Shown piece by piece: positions 34,691 to 43,654 of a stretch of DNA of 64,000 nt (the first letter of the stretch is position 1; each line of letters begins with the position of its first letter). Source of the DNA: Cyclobacteriaceae bacterium (GTDB lineage Bacteria; Bacteroidota; Bacteroidia; Cytophagales; Cyclobacteriaceae). The DNA lies in the NCBI GenBank assembly GCA_019638395.1, contig JAHBTX010000003.1, forward strand, positions 868,001-932,000, in the 5' to 3' direction. The position numbers and the translations under genes were made by a program. The notes beneath the pieces are model-generated. The model had not been told where the DNA came from and made no database searches. It saw only the letters and a program-made list of their open reading frames with translations.

Positions 34691-35944
34691 ATGGTCGATT
34701 TATTTGACAAGCTGAAAATGGAGGCCGGTCCGCTGGCCAAATACTCACACCTGCCCGATGACTATTTCTTCTTTCCCAAACTGGAGGGCGAGATTGGCCC
34801 GCGCATGAAGTTTAACGGTAAAACCGTTTTGAACTGGAGTTTGAATAACTACCTCGGATTAGCCAACCACCCCGAAGTAAGAAAGGCAGATGCCGATTCG
34901 GCTGCGCAGTACGGTCTTGCTTCGCCCATGGGTGCGCGTATGATGTCCGGTAACTCCGTGCATCATCTTGAATTTGAAAAGCAACTGGCGGCTTTCGTAC
35001 AGAAAGAAGATGCTATGTTGTTGAACTATGGCTATCAAGGTGTGCTTTCAATTATCGATGCCATTGTAGATCGTAAAGATGTGATTGTGTACGACAGCGA
35101 ATCGCACGCCTGTATTATTGATGGCGTTCGTCTGCACATGGGTAAGCGTTTTGTGTACCCGCACAACAACATGGAAAACCTCGAAAAGCAATTGCAACGT
35201 GCTACCAAATTAGCCAACGAAACCGGTGGTGGTATTCTGGTAATTACCGAAGGCGTTTTCGGAATGTCAGGTAACATGGGCGATTTGAAAGGAATTGTTG
35301 AACTGAAGAAGAAATACAATTTCCGGTTGTTTGTAGATGATGCGCACGGCTTTGGAACGATGGGTGCTACCGGTGCAGGCGTAGGTGAGGAGCAAGGTGT
35401 ACAAGATCAGATTGATTTATACTTCTCTACGTTTGCCAAATCAATGGCCAGCATTGGTGCATTTGTGGCTGGCGATAAAAAGATCCTAAAGTTTTTACGC
35501 TACAGTGTGCGTTCACAGATTTATGCCAAGTCGTTGCCGATGCCGTTGGTGATTGGTGGATTGAAACGATTAGAGTTGGTGAAGAAACATCCGGAATTAC
35601 GGGCCGATCTTAAGAAGATTATGGCTGCTATTAAATCCGGGTTGAAAGATCGTGGGTTTAGTATTAATCCTACACAAACACCACCCACCCCGGTTCTATT
35701 CAAAGGTGGGGTTGGTGAGGCGGCTAATATGTCGATGGACTTGCGCGAGAATTATGGCATATTCTGCTCGGTGGTAATCTACCCGGTGGTACCAAAAGAT
35801 GTAATTATGTTTCGGATTATTCCTACAGCAGCGCATACGCTGGCCGATGTGGAAGAGACCCTAAACGCGTTTTCCGCGCTAAAAACGAAGCTTGATAGCG
35901 GTTTTTATAAGGAGGAAGTATTAGTTTCGGTTACTAAAGTCTAA
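34691..35944 (+). CDS. Alpha-oxoamine synthase (serine palmitoyltransferase/KBL/BioF type)
   Basis: A 417-residue fold-type I PLP enzyme. It shows NWSLNNYLGLANHPEVRKAD, SPMGARMMSGNSVHHLEFEK, YDSESHACIIDGVRLHMG, the Asp binding the PLP ring in RLFVDDAHGFGTMGATGAG, and the Schiff-base Lys in YFSTFAKSMASIGAFVAG. This group condenses an amino acid with an acyl-CoA. In Bacteroidota, members closest to this outline include serine palmitoyltransferase, which starts sphingolipid synthesis. Glycine C-acetyltransferase and BioF are alternatives. The C-terminus (residues after 395) is slightly extended. A ceramidase-like gene occurs 17 kb away, consistent with a sphingolipid-making organism but not proof. 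Confidence 0.85.
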   Translation: MVDLFDKLKMEAGPLAKYSHLPDDYFFFPKLEGEIGPRMKFNGKTVLNWSLNNYLGLANHPEVRKADADSAAQYGLASPMGARMMSGNSVHHLEFEKQLAAFVQKEDAMLLNYGYQGVLSIIDAIVDRKDVIVYDSESHACIIDGVRLHMGKRFVYPHNNMENLEKQLQRATKLANETGGGILVITEGVFGMSGNMGDLKGIVELKKKYNFRLFVDDAHGFGTMGATGAGVGEEQGVQDQIDLYFSTFAKSMASIGAFVAGDKKILKFLRYSVRSQIYAKSLPMPLVIGGLKRLELVKKHPELRADLKKIMAAIKSGLKDRGFSINPTQTPPTPVLFKGGVGEAANMSMDLRENYGIFCSVVIYPVVPKDVIMFRIIPTAAHTLADVEETLNAFSALKTKLDSGFYKEEVLVSVTKV

Positions 35945-36031
35945 AAAAGTGGCCTTTTGGCTTGTTTTTGAAGGCTTTTGCTTACATTAGCCTTACGAAA
36001 TCAAAAATTTTAACATCTAAACATCCATAAA

Positions 36032-36214
36032 ATGAAAAAATTTGAAGAACTAAAGACCATCATTGCATCATTGGAAGCCGATGCAGATAAGTTCTACAAT
36101 AAGGGCAATAGCGCTGCCGGAACCCGTATCCGTAAAGGAATGCAAGATTTGAAAAATGCAGCTCAGGCTATCCGCCAGGAAGTGCAGGAATTAAAGAATA
36201 AGGAAGGTCAATAA
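36032..36214 (+). CDS. Histone H1-like (Hc1-type) small protein
   Basis: A 60-residue, Lys/Ala-rich helical protein: KKFEELKTIIASLEADADKF, YNKGNSAAGTRIRKGMQDLK, then AAQAIRQEVQELKNKEGQ. The KGN-x-AAGTRxRKGMQ core matches the short Hc1-like proteins widespread in Bacteroidota, thought to bind DNA or regulate nucleoid compaction. It is a single-gene unit with its own strong terminator, which fits high expression. Confidence 0.9.
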   Translation: MKKFEELKTIIASLEADADKFYNKGNSAAGTRIRKGMQDLKNAAQAIRQEVQELKNKEGQ

Positions 36215-36230
36215 TTTTATCATCTTAGTA

Positions 36231-36268
36231 AAAGGCTGAATCAACTTTGGTTGATTCAGCCTTTTTTT
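36231..36268 (+). terminator. Strong rho-independent terminator
   Basis: A perfect 15-bp stem (AAAGGCTGAATCAAC / GTTGATTCAGCCTTT), TTTG loop and uninterrupted T7 follow the histone-like gene. Confidence 0.92.
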
Positions 36269-36338
36269 GTTTACAAAGCGTCTTGAAATTGAACATAAGT
36301 CGGCAGTATGTTCTGTTAACTTAATAATTCGTTTGGAG

Positions 36339-37544
36339 TTACTTGCAGATAGTGGTTTCTACTTTAGTGGGAATGGTTATGCCGAACGATTTTGCTTTAT
36401 GCAAGTCATTACACGCTTCACCCTGTTTTCCCAGCCTATGCCAGGCTTGCGCGCGGTTATAAAAAGCAAGTCCGTATTCGGGGTAGTAGGTAGCTGCAGT
36501 TGTATAGTCTTCAATAGCCTCCGCAAAGCGGTTTAATTTTACCATTACATTACCGTGGCTAAGCCAACCCTTTTCATAATCTGGCTTAAGAGCGATTACC
36601 TGCCTGTAATCAGCTAAAGCTCCAGCAAAATCTTTTGTGCGCTCTTTTATCAGGCCACGATTCAGATAATAATCGTAATTATCGGGTTCTATTTTAATGG
36701 CTTCGTTGTAATCGCTTAATGCACCGGCATAGTTGCCTGCATTTAATCGAAGCAAACCACGCTCGGCATAGGAGTATGGTAACTTGGGATTGGCAGCAAT
36801 GGCTTCACTTAGCATCTGCTCCGTTTCTGCTGCAGGTTGATTTACCTTTAATAAAGCCATGTTATACAGGGCCAGGCTGTTACCAGAATCTAATTGCAAA
36901 ACCTTTTCAAAGTCAGTTCGGGCTTTTGTGGTATCACCTATTTGCTGATGCGCCAACCCACGACTTAAATAGAAATTATATTGATCGGGTGCTAAATGGA
37001 TAGCCGAATCAAAACAAAGAATAGCTTGCGTGTAATTCTTCAACCTCAATTCAATCTGCCCGAGGTAATCATAAAACACTGGGCGTAAATTGTTACCGGT
37101 TGAGAATGCGCGGCTGGCACCTTCATCACCTTTCTGGGTTTGGAAGAAAACGGTATTGGTTTCGCCTCCAGCCGGTAGTTTGAGTAACTGCAGAAAGTCT
37201 TCTTTGGCAACAGCCCACTGTCCGTATTCAAACCGGCTTACCGCGCGACTAAACAAGGCCTCTTTGTTTTCAGGGTTGGTTTCCAGGTAGATGTTGTAGT
37301 CCGTTAACGCACCCTGTTTATCGCCTAAGGCTTCGCGCACTTGTGCCCTGCTGAAATAAGCCTGCATGAAGTAAGGTTCCAGCCGCAAGCATTCTGTAAA
37401 GTGGGCGAGGGCCGTTTTGTAGGATTTGGCAGTAGCTGCGGCCTCGCCTTTTTCGAAATAATACTGGGCAGTTCGTTTTTCCTGGGCAACTAATACCCCA
37501 CTAAAAACAAAAACCACCACACAACAGGTGCGAATCAAAGCCAT
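36339..37544 (-). CDS. Exported tetratricopeptide-repeat protein
   Basis: A 401-residue protein with a signal peptide (MALIRTCCVVVFVFSGVLVA) and about nine TPR motifs. Typical repeats include AYFSRAQVREALGDKQGALT, NFYLSRGLAHQQIGDTTKAR, YSYAERGLLRLNAGNYAGAL and DYYLNRGLIKERTKDFAGAL. It ends with EACNDLHKAKSFG and two Cys residues. TPR arrays bind partner proteins. The periplasmic placement suggests a scaffold role. Partner unknown; it is convergent with the histone-like gene. Confidence 0.9.
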   Translation of the reverse strand: MALIRTCCVVVFVFSGVLVAQEKRTAQYYFEKGEAAATAKSYKTALAHFTECLRLEPYFMQAYFSRAQVREALGDKQGALTDYNIYLETNPENKEALFSRAVSRFEYGQWAVAKEDFLQLLKLPAGGETNTVFFQTQKGDEGASRAFSTGNNLRPVFYDYLGQIELRLKNYTQAILCFDSAIHLAPDQYNFYLSRGLAHQQIGDTTKARTDFEKVLQLDSGNSLALYNMALLKVNQPAAETEQMLSEAIAANPKLPYSYAERGLLRLNAGNYAGALSDYNEAIKIEPDNYDYYLNRGLIKERTKDFAGALADYRQVIALKPDYEKGWLSHGNVMVKLNRFAEAIEDYTTAATYYPEYGLAFYNRAQAWHRLGKQGEACNDLHKAKSFGITIPTKVETTICK

Positions 37545-37647
37545 GATTCAAGATGCGTAATTATTCGCCTAAAAGAAAACCGTTAACAGGCTATTAACGT
37601 TTTAAGATTGGTTGTAAACCAAACAGTACAAATCTTGTTTAATTGAT

Positions 37648-38313
37648 ATGGAAAAAGTTAAGAAGACCAAAACTCAAAAGGCTATCTCAGCCGATAAAAT
37701 AGCCGAGGCTTACCGCGAACAAATTTTAACTTCGGGCAAAGTGCCGGCTTCGGTGTTTACATTCTGTAAAAGCATCGGTATTACCGAAAGCGATTTCTAT
37801 CAACACTTTGCTTCTTTCGAAGCCATTGAAAAGTCGATCTGGACCAACCTCATTGAATCTACCCGTAAGCGCATTGAGACTGATGCCGATTACCAGGCTT
37901 TTGGAGCCCGAGAAAAAATTCTTACGTTCTACTTCAGTTTGATTGAAGCACTTAAAACAGACCGGAGTTTTATTCTATATCAATTAAAAGGCTGGAAGCA
38001 ACCGCTTATGCCTGTTTTCCTGAAGGGTTTTAAAACTTCATTCGATGAATGGATCAACTCGGTGCTGAATGCGGGCAAAGTTTCGGGCGAGGTAGCCAAC
38101 CGACCTCTTCTCGATAAACGCTACGATGTTTTGTTCTGGATGCATTTCATGTTCATTCTGCAATTCTGGACACACGATGACAGTGCCAACTTCGAGAAAA
38201 CAGACGCTGCTATTGAAAAATCGGTAAACCTGGCTTTCGATTTAATTGGAAAAGGAGTGCTCGACAATGCACTCGACTTTGGAAAGTTTTTGTACCGGAA
38301 CGCCAGGAACTAA
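37648..38313 (+). CDS. TetR-family transcriptional regulator
   Basis: A 221-residue protein. The N-terminal helix-turn-helix region is SADKIAEAYREQILTSGKV, then ITESDFYQHFASFEAIEKSI, where DFYQHF takes the place of the usual LYYHF recognition helix. The C-terminal domain is helical with many aromatic residues (KGWKQPLMPVFLKGFKTSF, FWMHFMFILQFWTHD). It starts a two-gene unit with the AarF-like kinase, whose ATG lies 6 bases after its stop, so it probably controls that gene. The ligand is unknown. Confidence 0.85.
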   Translation: MEKVKKTKTQKAISADKIAEAYREQILTSGKVPASVFTFCKSIGITESDFYQHFASFEAIEKSIWTNLIESTRKRIETDADYQAFGAREKILTFYFSLIEALKTDRSFILYQLKGWKQPLMPVFLKGFKTSFDEWINSVLNAGKVSGEVANRPLLDKRYDVLFWMHFMFILQFWTHDDSANFEKTDAAIEKSVNLAFDLIGKGVLDNALDFGKFLYRNARN

Positions 38314-38319
38314 ATCCGA

Positions 38320-39633
38320 ATGAAAGAACAAAAAAGTATTCCGGTAGGTAAGGTACAACGCGCTTCCAAATTCATTTCCACCGGTGCCAAAATCGGAACC
38401 AATTACCTGAAGCATTACGGCAAAAAACTGGTTAACCCCGATCTCTCCAAAGATGAATTGCATCAGGACAATGCTACTGATATCTACAAATCGTTAAGCG
38501 AATTAAAAGGCAGTGCGCTTAAAGTGGCGCAAATGCTAAGCATGGATAAGAACCTGCTACCCACAGCCTATCAGCAACAGTTTGCTATGGCCCAATACAG
38601 TGCGCCACCACTCTCTTATCCGTTGGTTGTGCGCACCTTCGAGAAATCGCTGCAGAAAAAACCAGCCGAGTTGTTCGATTCCTTTCAGACATCGGCCAGT
38701 AATGCAGCATCTATCGGACAAGTTCATCAGGCCACATTAAAGGGAAAAAAGCTTGCAGTTAAAATTCAATACCCGGGTGTGGCCGATAGCGTAAAGAGCG
38801 ACCTGGCTATGGTAAAGCCAATTGCTCTGCGCATGTTTAAACTAAACCCTGCCGATTACGATGAGTTTATTGGCGAGGTTGAAGTGCGGTTGTTGGAAGA
38901 AGCGGATTACAAACTGGAATTGAAACGATCCATTGAATTATCGAAACAATGTGCTGAAATTCCAAACCTGGTTTTTCCAAAGTATTATCCCGGCCTTTCG
39001 GCCGATCGCATTTTAACCATGGATTGGATTGAAGGAAAACCATTGGGTGAAATGTTTAAGGCCAACTCATGGTCGCAGGAAGAGCGCAACAACATCGGGC
39101 AGGCCTTGTGGGACTTCTATCACTTCCAGATTCATACGTTGCGTTCGGTACATGCCGATCCGCATCCGGGTAATTTCATTATTACCCCCGATAGTAAATT
39201 GGGCATCATCGATTTTGGTTGTGTAAAAGTTGTGCCACAGGCATTTTACAAAGTTTACTTTCAGTTATTGGACAAGGATATCCTGAACGATAAACCTCGG
39301 CTGAACAAAGTATTTCACGATTTGCGCTTTATTTATCCCGATGACACCAAACAAGACATTACCTTCTTTACGGAAGTATTTACCCGCCTTGTTGAGTTAT
39401 TGGGCCGTCCGTTTCGTACCCCTCGGTTTGATTTCTCAGAAAAGCAATACTTCGAATCGCTGTATGCATTTGGTGAAGAAATTGGGCAGATGAAAGCTTT
39501 CCGCGAGTCGAAAAAAGCCCGGGGTGTAAAAGATGCTTTGTATATCAACCGAACCTATTACGGACTTTATAACCTGCTGCACGAGTTGAAAGCGGAAATT
39601 GACACCACCTCTTTTGTCGCGTTTACCCCCTAA
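38320..39633 (+). CDS. AarF/UbiB (ABC1/ADCK) family atypical kinase
   Basis: A 437-residue protein. In place of KxGQ, the N-terminal signature reads GSALKVAQMLSMDK. The Ala-rich/nucleotide loop is NAASIGQVHQATLKGKKLAV, the ion-pair Lys sits in VKIQYPGV, the Glu region is LLEEADYKLELKRS, and the catalytic loop and DFG are in VHADPHPGNFII and LGIIDFGCVKV. UbiB-type proteins support quinone or isoprenoid lipid metabolism, with an unusual ATPase activity. It is coupled to the TetR gene before it. Whether the Gly-to-Ala change in KxGQ is clade-typical needs an alignment. Confidence 0.9.
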   Translation: MKEQKSIPVGKVQRASKFISTGAKIGTNYLKHYGKKLVNPDLSKDELHQDNATDIYKSLSELKGSALKVAQMLSMDKNLLPTAYQQQFAMAQYSAPPLSYPLVVRTFEKSLQKKPAELFDSFQTSASNAASIGQVHQATLKGKKLAVKIQYPGVADSVKSDLAMVKPIALRMFKLNPADYDEFIGEVEVRLLEEADYKLELKRSIELSKQCAEIPNLVFPKYYPGLSADRILTMDWIEGKPLGEMFKANSWSQEERNNIGQALWDFYHFQIHTLRSVHADPHPGNFIITPDSKLGIIDFGCVKVVPQAFYKVYFQLLDKDILNDKPRLNKVFHDLRFIYPDDTKQDITFFTEVFTRLVELLGRPFRTPRFDFSEKQYFESLYAFGEEIGQMKAFRESKKARGVKDALYINRTYYGLYNLLHELKAEIDTTSFVAFTP

Positions 39634-39704
39634 AGTTAATTTTGAAAAAATATTCATAACCAATAACTTAGTGGCCTGTAGTTAATTTTTTAAACTAACA
39701 TACT

Positions 39705-40553
39705 ATGAGGGCCATCTGGAAGGGACACATCCAATTTTCGCTTGTTACAATTCCGGTGCGGATTTACAACGCGATTGATACCGGGCAAACAATCAGCTTT
39801 AACTTGTTGAGTAAAGACGGCCACAACCCGGTTAGCTACGAGAAAAAAGATAAGGTAACCGGACAACCCCTCAAGAACGAAGACATTGTGAAAGGGTATC
39901 AATACGAACCGGGCCAGTTCGTGATTATTGAACAAGAAGATTTGAATAAAGTAAAACTCAAGAGCGAGAAGATTATAGAAATGGAAGGCTTTGTGAAAGC
40001 CGAAGAAGTGCACCACACTTTATTTGAGGCACCTTACTTCATTGGTCCCGATGGCGATATCGCTGCCAAGACTTACGGATTGCTCTGCCAGACCTTAAAG
40101 GAAAGTGGCAAAGTAGGGGTGGGTAAAGTGGTATTGCGCGATCGGGAAACCCCGGTATTGATTTCACCGCACGAAGGTGGTATTCTGATGTACCGTTTGC
40201 GCTACCCGAATGAAGTACGCAAAATGAGTGAAGTTCCACAATTATTGGAAGTAAAGGCAGATAAAGAACAATTAAAACTGGCTAAAACATTAGTTGATTC
40301 CATGACCACCACCTTCACCAAAATAGAAATGAAGGATCATTATTACGATGCGCTCAAGGCGATTATCGATGCGAAGATTGCCGGTAAAGAGATTGTAATG
40401 GTTGCCGAAGAAGAACCCGTGGTGGTTGATATTATGACTGCTTTGAAAGCCAGCATTGAAGCCGCCAAAAAGAAGCCGATGGAAAAAGCCAAAGGCACAA
40501 CTATGAAAGTTGAGAAGGAAACGAAAAAGGTTGTGCGCAGAAAAGCAAGTTGA
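39705..40553 (+). CDS. ku: Ku protein (non-homologous end joining)
   Basis: A 282-residue bacterial Ku. It begins MRAIWKGHIQFSLVTIPVRI and shows KDGHNPVSYEKKDKVTG, PGQFVIIEQEDLNKV, the FEAPYFIGPDG motif, and GKVVLRDRETPVLISPHEGG. The C-terminal tail is Lys-rich (KKKPMEKAKGT, KETKKVVRRKAS), which in other Ku proteins modulates DNA binding. Homodimers ring the ends of double-strand breaks and recruit LigD. No ligD gene lies in the window, although it is often adjacent. A terminator follows. Confidence 0.96.
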   Translation: MRAIWKGHIQFSLVTIPVRIYNAIDTGQTISFNLLSKDGHNPVSYEKKDKVTGQPLKNEDIVKGYQYEPGQFVIIEQEDLNKVKLKSEKIIEMEGFVKAEEVHHTLFEAPYFIGPDGDIAAKTYGLLCQTLKESGKVGVGKVVLRDRETPVLISPHEGGILMYRLRYPNEVRKMSEVPQLLEVKADKEQLKLAKTLVDSMTTTFTKIEMKDHYYDALKAIIDAKIAGKEIVMVAEEEPVVVDIMTALKASIEAAKKKPMEKAKGTTMKVEKETKKVVRRKAS

Positions 40554-40626
40554 TCTTTTGATTTAGCGGCTCAAAACTTCATTATTAATTCAGAATTCAA
40601 CTCCGTTAGGAGTTAAATATTTGTAG

Positions 40627-40653
40627 CCACCGGTCTTTAGCCGGTGGTTTTTT
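40627..40653 (+). terminator. Rho-independent terminator after ku
   Basis: The stem CCACCGG / CCGGTGG (7 bp) has loop TCTTTAG and is followed by T6. The rest of the 40554-40810 gap holds nothing else recognisable. Confidence 0.8.
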
Positions 40654-40798
40654 ATTGTTTAAAAAGAGTAGGTGTCGATTACAAGCTAATGGATGAAATG
40701 AGTCTTTGAGCGACACCAGAGCAATGCTTGTTTCCAGTTCTGTTTCATTCCTAAGCTAAAGCTTCAGGTAATTCGTAACAAACCAACTTCATTTTGGT

Positions 40799-40806
40799 TA
40801 ATTTTG
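40799..40806 (+). promoter_or_regulatory. Candidate -7 box directly before the TPR start codon
   Basis: TAATTTTG matches TAnnTTTG and ends 4 bases before the ATG at 40811. If it is used, transcription would start at or next to the start codon, giving a leaderless message. Confidence 0.4.
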
Positions 40807-40810
40807 CACA

Positions 40811-41410
40811 ATGGCTAAAGTTATCCAGTTTCCAATTCCAAATCCTGAAAAGTTTGGGTTTAAGCCGGTTCGGAAAAAGAAACCCGATACCAATACAAAC
40901 AAGCCTGGCCAGTTGCACTTATTTGGAGGTGCAAAAATTGTAAACCTCAACAACTTAACGCCATTTGAAGAAGCACTAATACTTGATGAGCAAGGCGACA
41001 ACCGTGCCGCTGTTCAATATCAAAAAGCCATCGATGCCGGGGATTCCATTGCCGATGCCTATTGTAACCTGGGTATCATCGAATCGGGTAATCAACATTA
41101 CACCAAAGCGGTGGATTGTTTTACCCGCGCACTTAAAGCAGACCCGCGCCACTTCGAAGCACATTACAACCTGGCCAATGTGTATGCCGAAATAGGGAAC
41201 ATGGCATTGGCCAAAATTCACTACCAAATCTCAATCGAAATTGAACCTACCTTTCCCAACAGTTACTTTAACCTGGGGATTACATTGGCTATGAATAAAG
41301 AAATTCACGAAGCAATTCAAAGTTTACTTACTTATCGCAAACTTGCCGGCACCGAAGATCAGAGCCAGGCAGAAGAATTAATTGCAAGCCTGATGCGTTC
41401 GTTGCGTTGA
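40811..41410 (+). CDS. Cytoplasmic tetratricopeptide-repeat protein
   Basis: A 199-residue protein with no signal peptide. A basic N-terminus (AKVIQFPIPNPEKFGFKPVR) precedes three to four TPR units: NRAAVQYQKAIDAGDSIADA, YTKAVDCFTRALKADPRHFE, NMALAKIHYQISIEIEPTF, and a shorter last unit. TPRs serve protein binding; the partner is unknown. It has two overlapping possible translation starts only at the first ATG, which is immediately preceded by a -7-like box. It ends 2 bases from the stop of the convergent DUF3667 gene. Confidence 0.88.
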   Translation: MAKVIQFPIPNPEKFGFKPVRKKKPDTNTNKPGQLHLFGGAKIVNLNNLTPFEEALILDEQGDNRAAVQYQKAIDAGDSIADAYCNLGIIESGNQHYTKAVDCFTRALKADPRHFEAHYNLANVYAEIGNMALAKIHYQISIEIEPTFPNSYFNLGITLAMNKEIHEAIQSLLTYRKLAGTEDQSQAEELIASLMRSLR

Positions 41411-41411
41411 T

Positions 41412-42227
41412 TTACATCATAAAGATGGTAACGAAGAAAAGCACGCTCCGGTAAACTTCAAGGGCTACTTTCAAAAACAAGATCAGGATTACTGATTTTA
41501 TTAATAATCGCCAGCCTCGTTCGTGGTAAAAAGTATAGCTGCTGCGCAATACGAAATACAGGTTGGTGGAAATAAATATTGCGGTCAGGATGGTTTCATC
41601 TAAGTACGAACCCAGCCCCAGCAGCCGCACCACAATGGTAAGTACAATTGCGTTTATAAAAAGATTAAAGCTTGCCAGTTCAACCGCATACCCCACATGA
41701 TCCATAAAGAACTTATTCTTTTTCCAGTACAACACATTCAGAGGCAGCGAACTAATCACCACAAAAACCATTACCAGCAATTTTGCCAGGGTGGCCGTTT
41801 TTAAATTGTACAGCATGGCAAATGCATTTATATCTACACCCAGGTTTACGGCCTTTGTGGCAATAATTGTTTTATAAAACGCGCTAAAAGGCGACATGAG
41901 TTGTGTGGTAAGCGAAGCATTAAACAGTTGGATGAGCGGAAAGAAAAAATAGATCAGGTTCAATACAAAAAACAACGACATCGGGCTGACGTTCTTTACC
42001 CTTTTACCGGCAGCAAAATCGCGGGCTACGGTACCCGGTTTACGAAGCACCTGCCAAAGTGTGCGGATAAATTTGCTATCGGCAAACGTAACCGTTAGCA
42101 TTACTGAGTTGAGAATAGACTTAAATGATTTATCCGCTGTGGTCAGAACTTTTTCGCCACAAATATTGCAGTAAGTTCCAATAAATTCATTGCTACAACT
42201 TTTGCAAGTATGGCGAGTGTCAGTCAT
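41412..42227 (-). CDS. DUF3667 membrane protein with N-terminal zinc ribbon
   Basis: A 271-residue protein. A zinc-ribbon at the N-terminus (CKSCSNEFIGTYCNICGEK, two CxxC pairs) precedes the DUF3667 signature FIRTLWQVLRKPGTVARDFA and AGKRVKNVSPMSLFFVLNLI. About five hydrophobic helices follow. DUF3667 proteins occur across Bacteroidota and have no established role. The gene stands alone, convergent with the TPR gene. Confidence 0.88.
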   Translation of the reverse strand: MTDTRHTCKSCSNEFIGTYCNICGEKVLTTADKSFKSILNSVMLTVTFADSKFIRTLWQVLRKPGTVARDFAAGKRVKNVSPMSLFFVLNLIYFFFPLIQLFNASLTTQLMSPFSAFYKTIIATKAVNLGVDINAFAMLYNLKTATLAKLLVMVFVVISSLPLNVLYWKKNKFFMDHVGYAVELASFNLFINAIVLTIVVRLLGLGSYLDETILTAIFISTNLYFVLRSSYTFYHERGWRLLIKSVILILFLKVALEVYRSVLFFVTIFMM

Positions 42228-42260
42228 GCCAGCAAAAGTAAACCTTATTTAAAAACAGAA

Positions 42261-43604
42261 CTATTGTCGTTTGGCAAGGGTGTACACAGTACCCAGCTTA
42301 TCGGTTAATAATAAAATGCGCCCACCTTTTACTGCTTCAAACTGGCAGGCAAAGTTTTCCGTTTCGCCCTGAAAGCGATTGGTTAATGTAAGTGTCCAGT
42401 TATTGGAAGAGAACTTTCCATTATAAACTTGTCTCGAAAATTTTTGGTTGCCCACTACACCGGAAGCACCAGCATGATCGCTTTGATAGGTGCCATTGGG
42501 ATTGAATGTAAAGATGTGTGCCAATGAGGTTGCCGTGGCCCCGGCATAGCCACCGCCATTTACATAGTAGTAAGAGAGCGAAGCATAATCGCTTGCTCCC
42601 CATGTTCCGGTAAGGTCAGTTGCAGCTACAGCAAATTTATTCCGGTATTGCATGTTTACATTTTTATCCCACCCAAACTCATCGTTGTGGTAGGGTACAA
42701 ACTCATTATCGTAGGTTTGTTTGTTGGGTGATACAAATTCAAGGTAGCGGCCATTGCCATTGGAGTAATGTTTTTTGAAAAGTACAATATGAAATTGTTT
42801 GCCACTTGCTTTTTCAATTCCATCAGCCGAAGCAAACGAAACGGATTCCCAGCTTTGAATGGGTTTTACTTCCAGATTGCGGATATTGGTGTAACGTGGA
42901 GCTACCAATACACTCCAGGCTGTTGCAAGGCCATCGCGTAGAACGGAATTGTAGGCATCGGCTTGTGCATTCGGGTAATGGACTAATACTTTTAGATTAC
43001 CTTTTGTAACAGTTACAAAATCAGGTTCGGCAGTTGCACTCCAGCCATCATCAAAATTAGTTGTTTGAAAAGAATAAGATTGACTAGATATAGGTTGAAC
43101 GGTTGTTTTGCTTGTAACCTCAGCGGCAAGTGGTAAAAACTTTAACGACTGAATAAATTGATCAATTGTTGCCTGGTATTTGTTGCTGTTGGTAACAAGG
43201 ATTACCGCTATGTAACGCGCTTGTTGTGTAGCAACCACTTGCCAAACCCAACCGGCAGTATTCCGATCTTTAAACGAGGTAGAGCCAGAAATTATTTGCC
43301 ATCCGTTTTGATTTACTACCTGATTAAGTTGAGGTTGCGAAGTAACCGAAACTGTCTGTTGTGCAATTTGTTCCCACGCTTGATTGAAATTTTCTGAGGC
43401 TGAACTCAACCCTTGTTGCGATGGATAAATTCCGGCCATTGCATACGTACCATCATTTGTATCCATAACCGTAAGCTGAACTACATCGGTACGTTTGGTA
43501 TCGATACCCCACCCGGTTGGTACATGGTACATAACATAATCAAATTGTTGTTGCGCAATTGTTTGTGTACTTACCAAAATCAGAATAGTGAATGCTGTTT
43601 TCAT
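42261..43604 (-). CDS. Large exported protein, unknown
   Basis: A 447-residue protein with a signal peptide (KTAFTILILVSTQTIAQ). The mature part is Gln/Asn/aromatic-rich and mostly beta. It starts FDYVMYHVPTGWGIDTKRTD and has two similar-sized halves, each with a YHVPTGW/FDDGWSATAEPDFV-like opening followed by NSNKYQATIDQFIQSLKFLP. The last 110 residues (GTWGASDYASLSYYYVNGGG, FNPNGTYQSDHAG) look like a lipocalin-type domain. No enzyme motif seen. It lies 33 bases before the DUF3667 gene on the same strand and may share its transcript. Confidence 0.75.
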   Translation of the reverse strand: MKTAFTILILVSTQTIAQQQFDYVMYHVPTGWGIDTKRTDVVQLTVMDTNDGTYAMAGIYPSQQGLSSASENFNQAWEQIAQQTVSVTSQPQLNQVVNQNGWQIISGSTSFKDRNTAGWVWQVVATQQARYIAVILVTNSNKYQATIDQFIQSLKFLPLAAEVTSKTTVQPISSQSYSFQTTNFDDGWSATAEPDFVTVTKGNLKVLVHYPNAQADAYNSVLRDGLATAWSVLVAPRYTNIRNLEVKPIQSWESVSFASADGIEKASGKQFHIVLFKKHYSNGNGRYLEFVSPNKQTYDNEFVPYHNDEFGWDKNVNMQYRNKFAVAATDLTGTWGASDYASLSYYYVNGGGYAGATATSLAHIFTFNPNGTYQSDHAGASGVVGNQKFSRQVYNGKFSSNNWTLTLTNRFQGETENFACQFEAVKGGRILLLTDKLGTVYTLAKRQ

Positions 43605-43654
43605 GGAGTATGGTTTACAAACCCAATCGAAGATAGCAAGAATTCCGCCAACCT

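Noticed and set aside
34397..34707. Two overlapping short ORFs before the oxoamine synthase gene
   Set aside because: Mutually overlapping, no clear start signals or family. One may hold a gene fragment, but it cannot be supported as a gene.
36267..36536. Plus-strand ORF of 89 codons
   Set aside because: Starts inside the terminator T-run and then runs antisense through the TPR gene.
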